The notes: generated from the letters alone by a model not told the origin. A DNA stretch of 26,829 nt from JARIHD01 sp964610985 (GCA_964610985.1 CAZSZJ010000016.1:1-26829); one strand, 5' to 3'; counted from the first letter of the stretch, positions 14,757-21,776 are shown. Program-made: numbers and translations.

Positions 14757-15689
14757 CTATTTGCTAATTATATTAATGGCACCAATAATGAGAACCATCA
14801 ATAGAATAATCATAAGAAGCCCAAAAGGCGAAATGCGAAGCCGACCGATTTTAATCGTTTCTCCACTAAGGTAAGTGTATTCTAAGGCATCAAATGGCCG
14901 CCTAATGGGCTGATAATTCCACGATGTTAGCAAACGATCCAGGTAGGTAAATTGTTCATTTAAAGCATTGAGCGCTACCTTCATTACGGCAGGGTCATAG
15001 ATAGGATCCCAAGTTGCAAGCGTCATCTCATCACCAAAAAATTCAACGTCAAAGGTAGTGGCGCTATTCATTAATATTCGCATGAAGTTTGGTGCCAGTA
15101 AGGTTAAAACATTGATCTGTAGATTGTGCGGCGCATAAAGGCTATAGAAAGAATTAAAGTCACCCTCAAGTGTTACTTTTTGATTCGATTTAATCGTCGT
15201 GGGAAAACTACTGACATAACCCGGTTCATTTTTATGCGAATCTAGAACTACCTGTGGAAAAACTTTGGGCAACTTAAGCTTGATAATGCTCCGCTTACGC
15301 AATTCTACATAATCACTCCTTCTTTTCTGTACCGAATTTGAAGTATATTCCAGAAAAAACATTATTTCATAGCCGTGCAGGCTACCCTTCACTTGATGCG
15401 CATAGACAGGAGCCATGGCTGGAATTGATGGGCCGACCCATGCGGGCCGTTGTTTTGAACTATAGGCAATGTCATCAGGCCACGCCACGTAGGTCATATT
15501 ATTCGCATGAGCAAAATCTGCAATAACCCCACTATCTGATGGATCAAGCTGCAGATGTTTCCAGGGAGAAATACTGCCACTGAGCTGGCCAATTGCCTCT
15601 TCAATATTCTGAATATTTATATCAGTGGCAAATGGCTGACGATCGTTAGGCCAGCGTGACTGCAAAGGTAAAAGGAGAGAAGTATCCAC
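14757..15689 (-). CDS. Conserved hypothetical protein with a C-terminal membrane anchor
   Basis: The 310-residue protein has one hydrophobic segment at the extreme C-terminus (GLLMIILLMVLIIGAINIIS, 289-308), so it is tail-anchored with a large cytoplasmic part. The block LPKVFPQVVLDS, LEGDFNSFYSLYAPH and LTLLAPNFMRILMN resembles a widespread actinobacterial conserved hypothetical family (EGDF...LYxP...DxVLxxLxPxFMxLL pattern) with no assigned function. The start is GTG at 15689; TAAACT (15701-15696) ends 6 nt before it and there is no Shine-Dalgarno site. TATAAT at 15735-15730 is an alternative -10. Confidence 0.65.
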   Translation of the reverse strand: MDTSLLLPLQSRWPNDRQPFATDINIQNIEEAIGQLSGSISPWKHLQLDPSDSGVIADFAHANNMTYVAWPDDIAYSSKQRPAWVGPSIPAMAPVYAHQVKGSLHGYEIMFFLEYTSNSVQKRRSDYVELRKRSIIKLKLPKVFPQVVLDSHKNEPGYVSSFPTTIKSNQKVTLEGDFNSFYSLYAPHNLQINVLTLLAPNFMRILMNSATTFDVEFFGDEMTLATWDPIYDPAVMKVALNALNEQFTYLDRLLTSWNYQPIRRPFDALEYTYLSGETIKIGRLRISPFGLLMIILLMVLIIGAINIISK

Positions 15690-15772
15690 GTGTTAAGTTT
15701 ACCGGTTTAGCTTTTGAATAGTAAGTACGATTATACCGTGAGATGTAGTCCTTCAGCCCTCCCAGACTCAAA

Positions 15773-16102
15773 CTAGCGACTCAGCCGTGCAGCAACCGCA
15801 AATTGCATGAAATAACGGTCTAGGTCCTGTTCGCCTGTAAGATCTTTTGATTCACAGGCGTCCAGAAATGCCTCTTTGGCCCGTAAAACTTCTTTCGTCT
15901 TAGGGGAACGCTTCTCAACAAGGGCAAGAGTCGTGGCATTAAAGAGATCAAGAGCCCGGGTAAGCGCTTGGTCGTATCTTTCTTGGTTATGATTTTTCTT
16001 CGCCTTAAACGTTCGTCCAACCTCACTATAAATATTGCCCATTTGGTCAAAGATATTCATTTCAGACCAGCGCTTTCTATCAACTGCGTATTCCGCGATC
16101 AT
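15773..16102 (-). CDS. Small helical conserved protein of a DUF5674 operon
   Basis: The 109-residue protein is almost entirely helical by composition. It contains the conserved-looking sequence MNIFDQMGNIYSEVGRTF near residue 15, followed by QALTRALDLFNATTLALVE and a C-terminal LDRYFMQFAVAARLSR. I recall similar IFDQMGNIxSEVGR proteins in other Patescibacteria, without a known function. The ATG at 16102 overlaps the TGA of the DUF5674 gene as ATGA, so the two are translated together in roughly equal amounts. That is typical of interacting small proteins, including toxin-antitoxin pairs, but no toxin fold is recognisable. Confidence 0.7.
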   Translation of the reverse strand: MIAEYAVDRKRWSEMNIFDQMGNIYSEVGRTFKAKKNHNQERYDQALTRALDLFNATTLALVEKRSPKTKEVLRAKEAFLDACESKDLTGEQDLDRYFMQFAVAARLSR

Positions 16103-16443
16103 GCCTGTACCTTTTCTGAGACAAGGGCAATAATTCGCTTTTGAATTTCTTCATCTTCGACCCCGCGAGACATATTCCGTTGTCTGGGACGGATATTTAT
16201 CATAGAATCAAATTCAACAAAATCATCAGTACCAAAATTTGCAGGGTACAGGTTGATACCCCATAAAGCTTGTTGCTTCGAGCCGTCTTCCAATAGAAAT
16301 TGCTCTTCATCAGCATGCATTTCAGCATCAACTATAAGAATATTCCTCTCGAGATCAACTACGCCCTTAACAAGGTCACCATACATCTTCTCGGCCATTT
16401 CCGATAATTCAGTAACAGTTATTTTACCTTCGATTTTCTTCAT
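16099..16443 (-). CDS. DUF5674 family protein
   Basis: The 114-residue protein matches my recollection of DUF5674, a family common in Patescibacteria: KMYGDLVKGVVDLERNILIV, AEMHADEEQFLLEDGSKQ, LWGINLYP and FVEFDSMINIRPRQRNMSRG. The function is unknown. It is the first gene of a two-gene operon with a 4-nt overlap. TATACT (16455-16450) ends exactly 6 nt before ATG 16443, with TTTCTG 17 nt further upstream and no Shine-Dalgarno site, which indicates a leaderless mRNA. Confidence 0.75.
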   Translation of the reverse strand: MKKIEGKITVTELSEMAEKMYGDLVKGVVDLERNILIVDAEMHADEEQFLLEDGSKQQALWGINLYPANFGTDDFVEFDSMINIRPRQRNMSRGVEDEEIQKRIIALVSEKVQA

Positions 16444-16585
16444 AGCTTTAGTATAACAATGAAGAACTACATCAGAAAGAAGTCGCTACTTTTTAGACAA
16501 CTCTTTGAGAGTCGGTTTGTACTTTTTAATATCTTTGCATGATGAGCTAGAAGAATTAGCCACAAAAAAATAAGTTGAGATATAT

Positions 16586-16648
16586 TTATAGCAAATTAAT
16601 TGGCTTGCCCTTAATCCAAGTCTCGACATTATCAATCATAATGTCGTA
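16586..16648 (-). pseudogene. Possible D-2-hydroxyacid dehydrogenase C-terminal remnant
   Basis: A minus-strand frame of 20 codons reads YDIMIDNVETWIKGKPINLL and ends at TAA. It resembles the last residues of D-isomer 2-hydroxyacid dehydrogenases (pattern xNIxxWLxGKPxNxV). It is bounded upstream by a stop and has no gene body. The match is short, so confidence is low. It lies in a 350-nt stretch (16444-16795) with no intact gene. Confidence 0.3.
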
Positions 16649-16711
16649 TCACCTACTTTACATATTCATCTCAACATCATAAACGGCCCTGGCCGAGCTG
16701 GTAGACCAGAC

Positions 16712-16778
16712 CAAGGAAAAGTGGAACTCGATATTCGATGATTTGGTAGTTTCGCGCGAACGGATAAAATCACGATAA
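16712..16778 (+). repeat. Coding-tail repeat, copy 2 (KEKWNxIFDDL)
   Basis: The + strand is open from about 16691 and reads ALAELVDQTKEKWNSIFDDL, then VVSRERIKSR and TAA at 16776-16778. DNA and peptide match copies at 13012-13089 and 17247-17312. No start codon or gene body remains upstream. Confidence 0.45.
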
Positions 16779-16795
16779 ATACTCATTCAGATTAA

Positions 16796-17079
16796 TTAGG
16801 TACGACGCGTCAAGGCGGAAAGATACTCATGGACAACGCGATTTTCACCAAAAACATCAGTAATAAGTTGATGTCGACGGTTAAGTTCTTGGGCAAACTT
16901 CTCCGTGTGTGCAAATTCTTCCTCCAGCGTTTCACATCCAAACTGATTCGCCAGCGGCATATAACAAGCCGAAAACCCGGCTCCTCCCAAACCATATGCT
17001 CACCGCCAGCACCGTACGGCTCAAAATTAATAGTCCTAATACCCTCGGGAACGTAGGAGGGATAAGTGGACTGATACAT
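16796..17079 (-). pseudogene. Frameshifted short gene
   Basis: Two overlapping minus-strand frames form one sensible protein of about 94 residues. The first frame gives MYQSTYPSYVPEGIRTINFE and PYGAGGEHMVWEEPGF (from 17079). The second continues SACYMPLANQFGCETLEEEF to VVHEYLSALTRRT (to 16796). The switch lies near 16970. The N-terminal GAGGEHMVWE could be a glycine-rich nucleotide loop of a kinase-like fold, with the remainder being the start of an N-lobe, but this is a guess. The product is short, so the gene is probably a truncated and frameshifted remnant. It lies in the degraded zone upstream of tRNA-Phe. Confidence 0.5.
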
Positions 17080-17144
17080 CCCTAAAAACTACACTAGAAA
17101 TGAAAAAGACACTAGAGACATCCTAAAGAGTAAAACTCCGATCC

Positions 17145-17244
17145 TACCAGACTCGAACTAAATTAACAGGGGTGGTTGTAAAACAGAAAGTTCCCAGAAA
17201 ATAAATTCTGGAACTTTTCTACCTCTGTAATCGATTCTTGGTGG
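17145..17244. repeat. Diverged direct repeat of the tRNA-Phe downstream region (DR1)
   Basis: This 100-nt stretch has the same order of parts as 19267-19364. First comes TACCAGACTCGAACT, which on the minus strand is a tRNA T-arm-like AGTTCGAGTCTGG. Next is a terminator stem at 17187-17217, with sequence different from DR2 but pairing kept. The end is TTGGTGG (17238-17244), the reverse complement of a tRNA CCACCAA 3' end. No tRNA body is attached to this copy. Confidence 0.5.
17187..17217 (-). terminator. Terminator-like hairpin inside DR1
   Basis: AAAGTTCC and AGAA on the left pair with TTCT and GGAACTTT on the right, with one bulged C and a 6-nt loop. It corresponds in position to the tRNA-Phe terminator at 19309-19340 and may be a leftover from a lost tRNA gene. 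Confidence 0.5.
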
Positions 17245-17246
17245 GC

Positions 17247-17312
17247 CATGCCAGGGAAAACTGGAACTGTATTTTCGAGGATTTAATACTTTTATCTAAA
17301 GATTGGACGAAT
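17247..17312 (+). repeat. Coding-tail repeat, copy 3 (RENWNxIFEDL)
   Basis: The + strand reads GHARENWNCIFEDLILLSKD, then WTN and TAA. It follows DR1 immediately. It is similar in DNA and peptide to the copies at 13012-13089 and 16712-16778 and has no gene body upstream. Apart from DR1, this copy and the end of the frameshifted gene, I see nothing in 17080-17386. Confidence 0.45.
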
Positions 17313-17386
17313 TAAATTTTGAAACCGCCGTATGATGAAAGCTTGAGCTTACCTACCACCTGACATCCTTAAATAATAATGCCAAG

Positions 17387-17845
17387 CTAGCAAACATAAG
17401 AACTGTTAGTGATTAAGCCTTTTATTTCTGCAATTGATTTTGAGCTTAATTCACTATAAGAATGAGCTTGAAGTAGGCCACCTACGCAAATATGTTTGCC
17501 AGGATTCTCTTCTTCGAACTCTACCCATGCCCGCATGAATTTGTCATTTCCAATCTGTTCGGTCCTGTGATAAGACCACAGCAAATACCCTACTAGTCCG
17601 AATAGTAAAACAATTGCAACGACTACTGTAGACAGGAATCTTTTATTGGAACGCGCGATCATACCGGGCGCCTTCTTCCAGAAGACGGCAACTACTAAAA
17701 TCACTACACTTAGCCAAACGGGCACTATAAATCCGAAAAATAGAAGCAGATTAAACCCAAACCTGATCAGGAAATAAGATGCTAGAAGAGTCATGACCAG
17801 AAGTGCCGCAACACCCGCAATTCGTAATTGAGATCTATTTTGCAT
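17387..17845 (-). CDS. Small membrane protein of unknown function
   Basis: The 152-residue protein has three hydrophobic segments: about 10-30 (AGVAALLVMTLLASYFLIRF), 32-52 (FGFIVPVWLSVVILVVAVFW) and 69-89 (STVVVAIVLLFGLVGYLLW). A C-terminal soluble tail of about 60 residues with two cysteines (KHICVGG and the final SSYVC) follows. Not recognised. TATGAT (17857-17852) ends 6 nt before ATG 17845 and there is no Shine-Dalgarno site. It lies between the two tRNA-Phe-flank repeats and diverges from the gene at 17971. Confidence 0.6.
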   Translation of the reverse strand: MQNRSQLRIAGVAALLVMTLLASYFLIRFGFNLLLFFGFIVPVWLSVVILVVAVFWKKAPGMIARSNKRFLSTVVVAIVLLFGLVGYLLWSYHRTEQIGNDKFMRAWVEFEEENPGKHICVGGLLQAHSYSELSSKSIAEIKGLITNSSYVC

Positions 17846-17970
17846 ACCAGGATCATACCATGGATCAGCGACTTCTCGATTCAGACCCCTGGCCTCTAAC
17901 GAATAAGCTCAAAATTTTATAACAAATGTAACGTAGCTAATTTATAATGGATCGGAACTAAGGAGAGTAA

Positions 17971-18432
17971 ATGGAGCTAAACAAATCCAAAGCCCAGCGC
18001 CACTATGAATGGGTAAAATTAATAGTAGCAGGATTGGCAGGTTATTTGATTATCTCTGCTATGTTATTTGTGCTGCATACTTACCAAGACTGGCCAGTCA
18101 GTAAAGATAAGATCAGAGACATGACGGCCCAGGCTGCAGAAAACTACTGCTTAACCCATCAGCAACCATCGGAGACTATGGATTGCAATAACCTCAAAAT
18201 TGAAAAAATTGTGGGGCCGGTAGAATATGGCCCAACCGATGGCGGCGATGAATACTACGGCAACTGGTTTATTACATTTCGCTCTGATAAGGATTTGAAA
18301 TCCCAGATCTTTGTTGCGTCCGATCTAAAGGGCAAGATTCAATACATAAACGTAACTGGCCATCGGCAATACCCAGACTGCGATTTAGGTAAATATAATC
18401 GCTGTTCTTCTTTTTCTCCGACACGAAGGTAA
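17971..18432 (+). CDS. Single-pass membrane protein with an extracytoplasmic domain
   Basis: The 153-residue protein has a basic N-terminus and one transmembrane segment at about 17-38 (LIVAGLAGYLIISAMLFVLH). The outer domain of about 115 residues has four cysteines (ENYCLTHQQ, TMDCNN, YPDCDLG, YNRCSS) that may form two disulfides. No family is recognised. It has a strong AAGGAG ribosome site 6 nt before ATG 17971 and a TATAAT box at 17943-17948. Together with the 17387 and 18452 genes it forms the cargo between the two tRNA-Phe-flank repeats. Confidence 0.6.
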   Translation: MELNKSKAQRHYEWVKLIVAGLAGYLIISAMLFVLHTYQDWPVSKDKIRDMTAQAAENYCLTHQQPSETMDCNNLKIEKIVGPVEYGPTDGGDEYYGNWFITFRSDKDLKSQIFVASDLKGKIQYINVTGHRQYPDCDLGKYNRCSSFSPTRR

Positions 18433-18451
18433 TAAATCTAGAGCGCTCAGC

Positions 18452-19051
18452 CTATATACCCCTTCCTTGGGGGGCGTTGTCAGCTATCATGGTCAGAACA
18501 CCGATAATGGTTTCGGTTTCCAAGCGGTCAAGCTTTAATCCATTTTCATAGCGGGCATCATAGAACTGTAAACGGGGATCCTCGCTCTCCGGTTCGTAAT
18601 CGTCATGCTCGTGGGTCTGCCTAATATTGATTTTCACTTTATTGATGGGGTCGAACTGGCTGTTTATAGGTTCGAGTAATTCCATATCAAATTCCCGAAG
18701 CTCGATGTTTACTTGGTTAAAATTGGGTAGCCATCGCTTTGTATCTTGCTGGTCTGCAAATTCCGTACCTACGAGCATATTAAGCCAGGTGCTGATACGA
18801 TCAGCAATCTTAACCTCCTCCCATGGCCATGAGGCCTCATCGTCATATTTTGAAACACAGCCGCTGGGGGATTGTGCATAAGTTTCTTGATTTAGGACAT
18901 CAATGTTCCTCCACACTACCTGACCCAGTTTTTGCGCCTGCTGCCAGGTCGCAGCCATGTCATCCAACTCTGGACGTCTATGTTTGACAGATACGACCCT
19001 GTCTTCGAATAATTGTCTAATTGCCGCTTCGGTGGGATATATTTCTAACAT
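18452..19051 (-). CDS. Unknown 199-residue protein
   Basis: Not recognised. The protein is soluble and acidic. The N-terminal half is helical (EAAIRQLFEDRVVSVKHR, ATWQQAQKLGQVVWRN); the second half has strand-like stretches (NQVNIELREFDMELLEP, NKVKINIRQTH), ending in LKLDRLETETIIGVLTMIAD. ATG 19051 is chosen because AAGGAAG lies a few nt upstream; the longer reading from 19084 would run into the dac-like remnant. It converges on the 17971 gene. Confidence 0.6.
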   Translation of the reverse strand: MLEIYPTEAAIRQLFEDRVVSVKHRRPELDDMAATWQQAQKLGQVVWRNIDVLNQETYAQSPSGCVSKYDDEASWPWEEVKIADRISTWLNMLVGTEFADQQDTKRWLPNFNQVNIELREFDMELLEPINSQFDPINKVKINIRQTHEHDDYEPESEDPRLQFYDARYENGLKLDRLETETIIGVLTMIADNAPQGRGI

Positions 19052-19077
19052 AGCTTCCTTTCTGAAATTGTTTGTGC

Positions 19078-19224
19078 TTAGCAAATACGAGTCGCTCCCC
19101 CGTCAGTCGAAGTTACGTAGCCAGATAGTGCATCCACAGAATCAAGACTGCCGATTTTTGTATGCGCATTATTGGCCGCTGGTGTATTTGCGTGCGTGAA
19201 ACGAAGTGTTCCGCCTATCCAAGA
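19078..19224 (-). pseudogene. Remnant of a D-alanyl-D-alanine carboxypeptidase (PBP4/DacB, peptidase S13)
   Basis: A frame of 48 codons without a start codon reads GGTLRFTHANTPAANN, then AHTKIGSLDSVDALSGYVTS and TDGG before TAA. This follows the C-terminal block of S13 carboxypeptidases (GTLRxRMxxTPA...xAKTGTLxxVxxLxGYVxTxDG). The conserved KTG triad of the active site is changed to KIG. An in-frame TAA lies immediately upstream at 19225-19227, and the rest of the gene is absent. It is therefore a dead fragment, next to tRNA-Phe. Confidence 0.6.
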
Positions 19225-19266
19225 TTATTCATAAACTTAAGTATATCCTATAGCAGCTCGTAGCCT

Positions 19267-19364
19267 TACCAGACTCGAACTAAAATAACAGAGGTAGATT
19301 TGCAGAATAAAAAGTCCGAGACATAATTTCTCGGACTTTTACATCTGTTGATCAAATTTGGTGG
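19267..19364. repeat. tRNA-Phe downstream region (DR2, partner of DR1)
   Basis: This repeat holds TACCAGACTCGAACT at 19267, the tRNA-Phe terminator stem at 19309-19340 and TTGGTGG at 19358-19364, which is the tRNA 3' end. It shares the order and spacing of DR1 (17145-17244). The two enclose about 2.0 kb with three intact genes and the dac remnant. Confidence 0.5.
19309..19340 (-). terminator. Intrinsic terminator of tRNA-Phe
   Basis: AAAAGTCCGAGA (19310-19321) and TCTCGGACTTTT (19329-19340) form a perfect 12-bp stem with a 7-nt loop. On the minus strand the stem ends in a run of T. It lies about 20 nt after the tRNA CCA end. Confidence 0.8.
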
Positions 19365-19434
19365 CTCCTCCCAGACTCGAACTGGGGACACAAGGCTCTT
19401 CAGGCCTCTGCTCTACCAACTGAGCTAAAGAGCC
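19359..19434 (-). tRNA. tRNA-Phe (anticodon GAA), CCA encoded
   Basis: The minus strand folds as a full cloverleaf. The acceptor GGCTCTT pairs with AGGAGCC, the D-stem GCTC pairs with GAGC, and the anticodon stem GAGGC/GCCTT encloses the loop CTGAAGA with anticodon GAA. The T-stem CCCAG/CTGGG encloses TTCGAGT. The discriminator is A and CCA is encoded (19361-19359). A promoter lies directly upstream and a 12-bp terminator downstream. Confidence 0.95.
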
Positions 19435-19445
19435 ACGACCGTCAT

Positions 19446-19474
19446 ATTGTACAAGAAACGGTCGCGATTATCAA
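19446..19474 (-). promoter_or_regulatory. Promoter of tRNA-Phe
   Basis: TTGATA (19474-19469), a 17-nt spacer and TACAAT (19451-19446), placing the start point about 6 nt before the tRNA. CGACCGT and ACGGTCG at about 19436-19464 form an inverted repeat across the -10. A separate 8-bp hairpin at 19473-19491 (AATCTGTT/AACAGATT) may end the upstream slipin transcript. Confidence 0.75.
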
Positions 19475-19501
19475 TCTGTTAGCAACAGATTATTTTGCAG
19501 A

Positions 19502-20248
19502 TTATTTTAAAAGGCCTCTAACAGTGTCGGAAAGGTCGGCGGGCAACACAAACAATGTCTTTTGCGATGGTTCGACCGAAATCTTTTCCAGCGTCTGGAG
19601 CGTGCGGATGCCCATACCGCCGGGCGTCTTGGCTAGGATGGCAGCAGCTTCGGCCACACCCTGAGCGGCGGCTTTTTCGGCAGCAGCGCTAATGATCACG
19701 GCGCGGCGTTCACGCTCAGCTTCGGCCTGTTTGGCCATGGCGCGCTTCATGTCCTGAGGCAATTCGATGTTTTGGATCTTGACGTTTTCGACGTCGATAC
19801 CCCATTTGTCTGTTTCGGAATCTACAATCCGTTTGATCTCTTGGCTGATCTGTTCACGCTGGCTCAGCAGGCTGTCCATTTCGACGTTACCCACAACATC
19901 GCGCAGAGCGGCCTGGGCAAACTGGGCCGTTGCATAACGGTAATTATTGGTTTCCAGTACCGCTTTGGCTGTATCGATTACACGAAAATACACCACCGCG
20001 TCGACCTTAATGGTCACGTTGTCTTTGGTAATCACTTCCTGACTAGGCACATCCACGGGCGTCGAGCGCACATCGACCTTGATAATCTGCTGAAAAATGG
20101 GCACGACGATGCGTAGCCCGGGCTGACGTACACCAGTAAACCGTCCGAGCGTCAAAATAACGCCGCGCTCATATTGGTTAATAATCTTGATGCCCGACAG
20201 TATAAACAAGCCGACGGCAATCAATAAAAAGACCGTAAATCCTTCCAT
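19502..20248 (-). CDS. Slipin/stomatin-like SPFH (band 7) membrane protein
   Basis: The 248-residue protein starts with one hydrophobic segment (TVFLLIAVGLFILSGIKII, 5-23), followed by the slipin hallmark NQYERGVILTLGRFTGVRQP, the SPFH core (DVRSTPVDVPSQEVITKDNV, then VDAVVYFRV) and a charged coiled-coil region (MAKQAEAERERRAVIISAAA). Length and order are those of bacterial slipins. These proteins oligomerise at the membrane and organise lipid microdomains or control partner proteases. The usual NfeD partner is not next to it. The promoter is an extended -10 (TGCTATACT, -10 at 20283-20278). A GGAGG site lies about 14 nt before ATG, longer than optimal. Confidence 0.9.
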   Translation of the reverse strand: MEGFTVFLLIAVGLFILSGIKIINQYERGVILTLGRFTGVRQPGLRIVVPIFQQIIKVDVRSTPVDVPSQEVITKDNVTIKVDAVVYFRVIDTAKAVLETNNYRYATAQFAQAALRDVVGNVEMDSLLSQREQISQEIKRIVDSETDKWGIDVENVKIQNIELPQDMKRAMAKQAEAERERRAVIISAAAEKAAAQGVAEAAAILAKTPGGMGIRTLQTLEKISVEPSQKTLFVLPADLSDTVRGLLK

Positions 20249-20277
20249 AAACTCGCTGTTTCCTCCGTTATTTTTTC

Positions 20278-20286
20278 AGTATAGCA
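20278..20286 (-). promoter_or_regulatory. Extended -10 promoter of the slipin gene
   Basis: TGCTATACT on the minus strand (20286-20278) has the TGn extension directly before TATACT. No good -35 is present, as is common for extended -10 promoters. Confidence 0.5.
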
Positions 20287-20294
20287 CTAATAGC

Positions 20295-21776
20295 TTAAAG
20301 ATTGACTTTGTAGTGGCGGCGTTTGTATATGGCCCAGCCAATCAGGGCGACGATGAGCATCAAAATCAGCGCGCCCGCCATAATACTCACGATCACTACA
20401 AGTGGCAGGCCTTTTTGCACGACAGGCACGCCGTTTGTCTGGGTACTGACTTTCGGGCCAGAGAGCGGAGTAATCTCGGGTGTCGTTTCGACGCTCTGGG
20501 TCGTTAATCCCAGGAGTTGGCCACTGCCATCGGTATTTAACTTGCCTGCCGCCGTAGAGGCCTCACAGCCGAACGGTGCGTGCACCGGTAGCTTTACATC
20601 CCAGCGATTACCAGCGTAATTACTGAGGCGCAAGGTAGCATCTCCTCCGGCATAGTCGCAGGATGCGGCCAACACAGCCGTTACCTTTGGCGGCGAGCTT
20701 CCGGCTGCGATGGCCAGCGGATAGCCACATGATTTGGCAACAACATCACACGACCAACCGTCAGCACTGAGCCGCGAAATAGAGGTACCCTTTGGCAAAC
20801 TCATTACTTGTACAGTGGTAGCTGGCTCGGAGTCGTATGTTTGACTCGTATTATTGACCGTTACTGAACTGGTTGTTGTAGACTGTTTGGCCACAGTAGT
20901 GTCTACAGAGTTGTCCGCCGATGCGCTGAGCGATATACAGCCACGAGGCAAGGACGTAATGCCTCGGTTAGGAATAGCTGTAGCTGGCAAGGCACCCACC
21001 TCGCTGGCTTCATTTTGCCAAAACGATGGCGTGCCGCTAAAGGGTGCGGCAGCGGACTTGTCGGTAAAATACACCCATCCTGCGTTGTTGGCGCGCAGCC
21101 GCTCAAAAACGCTACTAAACTGGTCGGGCTTTACGCCGTACACGATATGCCAAAAACGGTTCTGGTTCTCGGGGCTGTCTTCGAAGGTTGTATGACGAGG
21201 CGTCCAGGTCAGATAGCTTTCATAGTCGGTGGCGGCGTTTACAAAAATATCACCATATGGTTCGTAGGCCTCAGAAATGTTGCTGCCGGGATTTACGACC
21301 ACGACGTCATTCGGACGAGCATGTTTGATGCGCGCATACAAAGCGGCTACGTAGCACGTTTCGACCGGTCCACCATCTTTGACGAGGTCGATCATAATGC
21401 CTTTGGTACTGGGGTACAGGCGATACCAACCGTCTATATCGCGGTACACATCCTTGATGGGCCGCGACTGGTAGTTGGTTTGTACATAACCGAGCGTTTT
21501 GATGTTGGCCGTGTCGTTTTTGGCCATGGCTGTCGTATATGCGGGCAAGGCGGCAGCACCTGGTCCGTTACTCGGATTGGCGATAACAAACGGTACGCTC
21601 GCCGAACTCGCCGTACGCACATCATCCCAAAAAGTGCTTTTATCCGGCTGAATATACAGAGGTACGGCGATGGACTGGCTGCTTACCGCCAAGGCCGTCT
21701 GCGGCAAAATACACCAAACAGCCACGAGTCCGAATGCCACGAAGCCGCCCAGGAGTGTTCGAAAAGTTTTACGCAT
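20295..21776 (-). CDS. Secreted spherulin-4-like protein with C-terminal membrane anchor
   Basis: The 493-residue protein has a signal peptide (about 1-30, LLGGFVAFGLVAVWCILPQT, then ALA). The domain at about 34-260 matches the spherulation-specific family 4 pattern: IAVPLYIQP, VPFVIANPSNGPG, TLGYVQTNYQSRP, YPSTKGIMIDLVKDG, VVVNPGS and WHIVYGV. This family has a TIM-barrel, glycosidase-like fold. A Ser/Thr-rich region with two cysteine pairs (SADGWSCDVVAKSCGYPLA) follows, then a C-terminal membrane helix (LPLVVIVSIMAGALILMLIV) and a basic tail. It is probably displayed on the cell surface and may process or bind polysaccharide. TATAAT at 21813-21808 is its -10. Confidence 0.75.
   Translation of the reverse strand: MRKTFRTLLGGFVAFGLVAVWCILPQTALAVSSQSIAVPLYIQPDKSTFWDDVRTASSASVPFVIANPSNGPGAAALPAYTTAMAKNDTANIKTLGYVQTNYQSRPIKDVYRDIDGWYRLYPSTKGIMIDLVKDGGPVETCYVAALYARIKHARPNDVVVVNPGSNISEAYEPYGDIFVNAATDYESYLTWTPRHTTFEDSPENQNRFWHIVYGVKPDQFSSVFERLRANNAGWVYFTDKSAAAPFSGTPSFWQNEASEVGALPATAIPNRGITSLPRGCISLSASADNSVDTTVAKQSTTTSSVTVNNTSQTYDSEPATTVQVMSLPKGTSISRLSADGWSCDVVAKSCGYPLAIAAGSSPPKVTAVLAASCDYAGGDATLRLSNYAGNRWDVKLPVHAPFGCEASTAAGKLNTDGSGQLLGLTTQSVETTPEITPLSGPKVSTQTNGVPVVQKGLPLVVIVSIMAGALILMLIVALIGWAIYKRRHYKVNL

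Noticed and set aside
17145..17165. A complete tRNA gene at 17145 or 19267
   Set aside because: Only a T-arm-like 13-mer and a CCA-like end are present. No acceptor, D-arm or anticodon arm can be folded.
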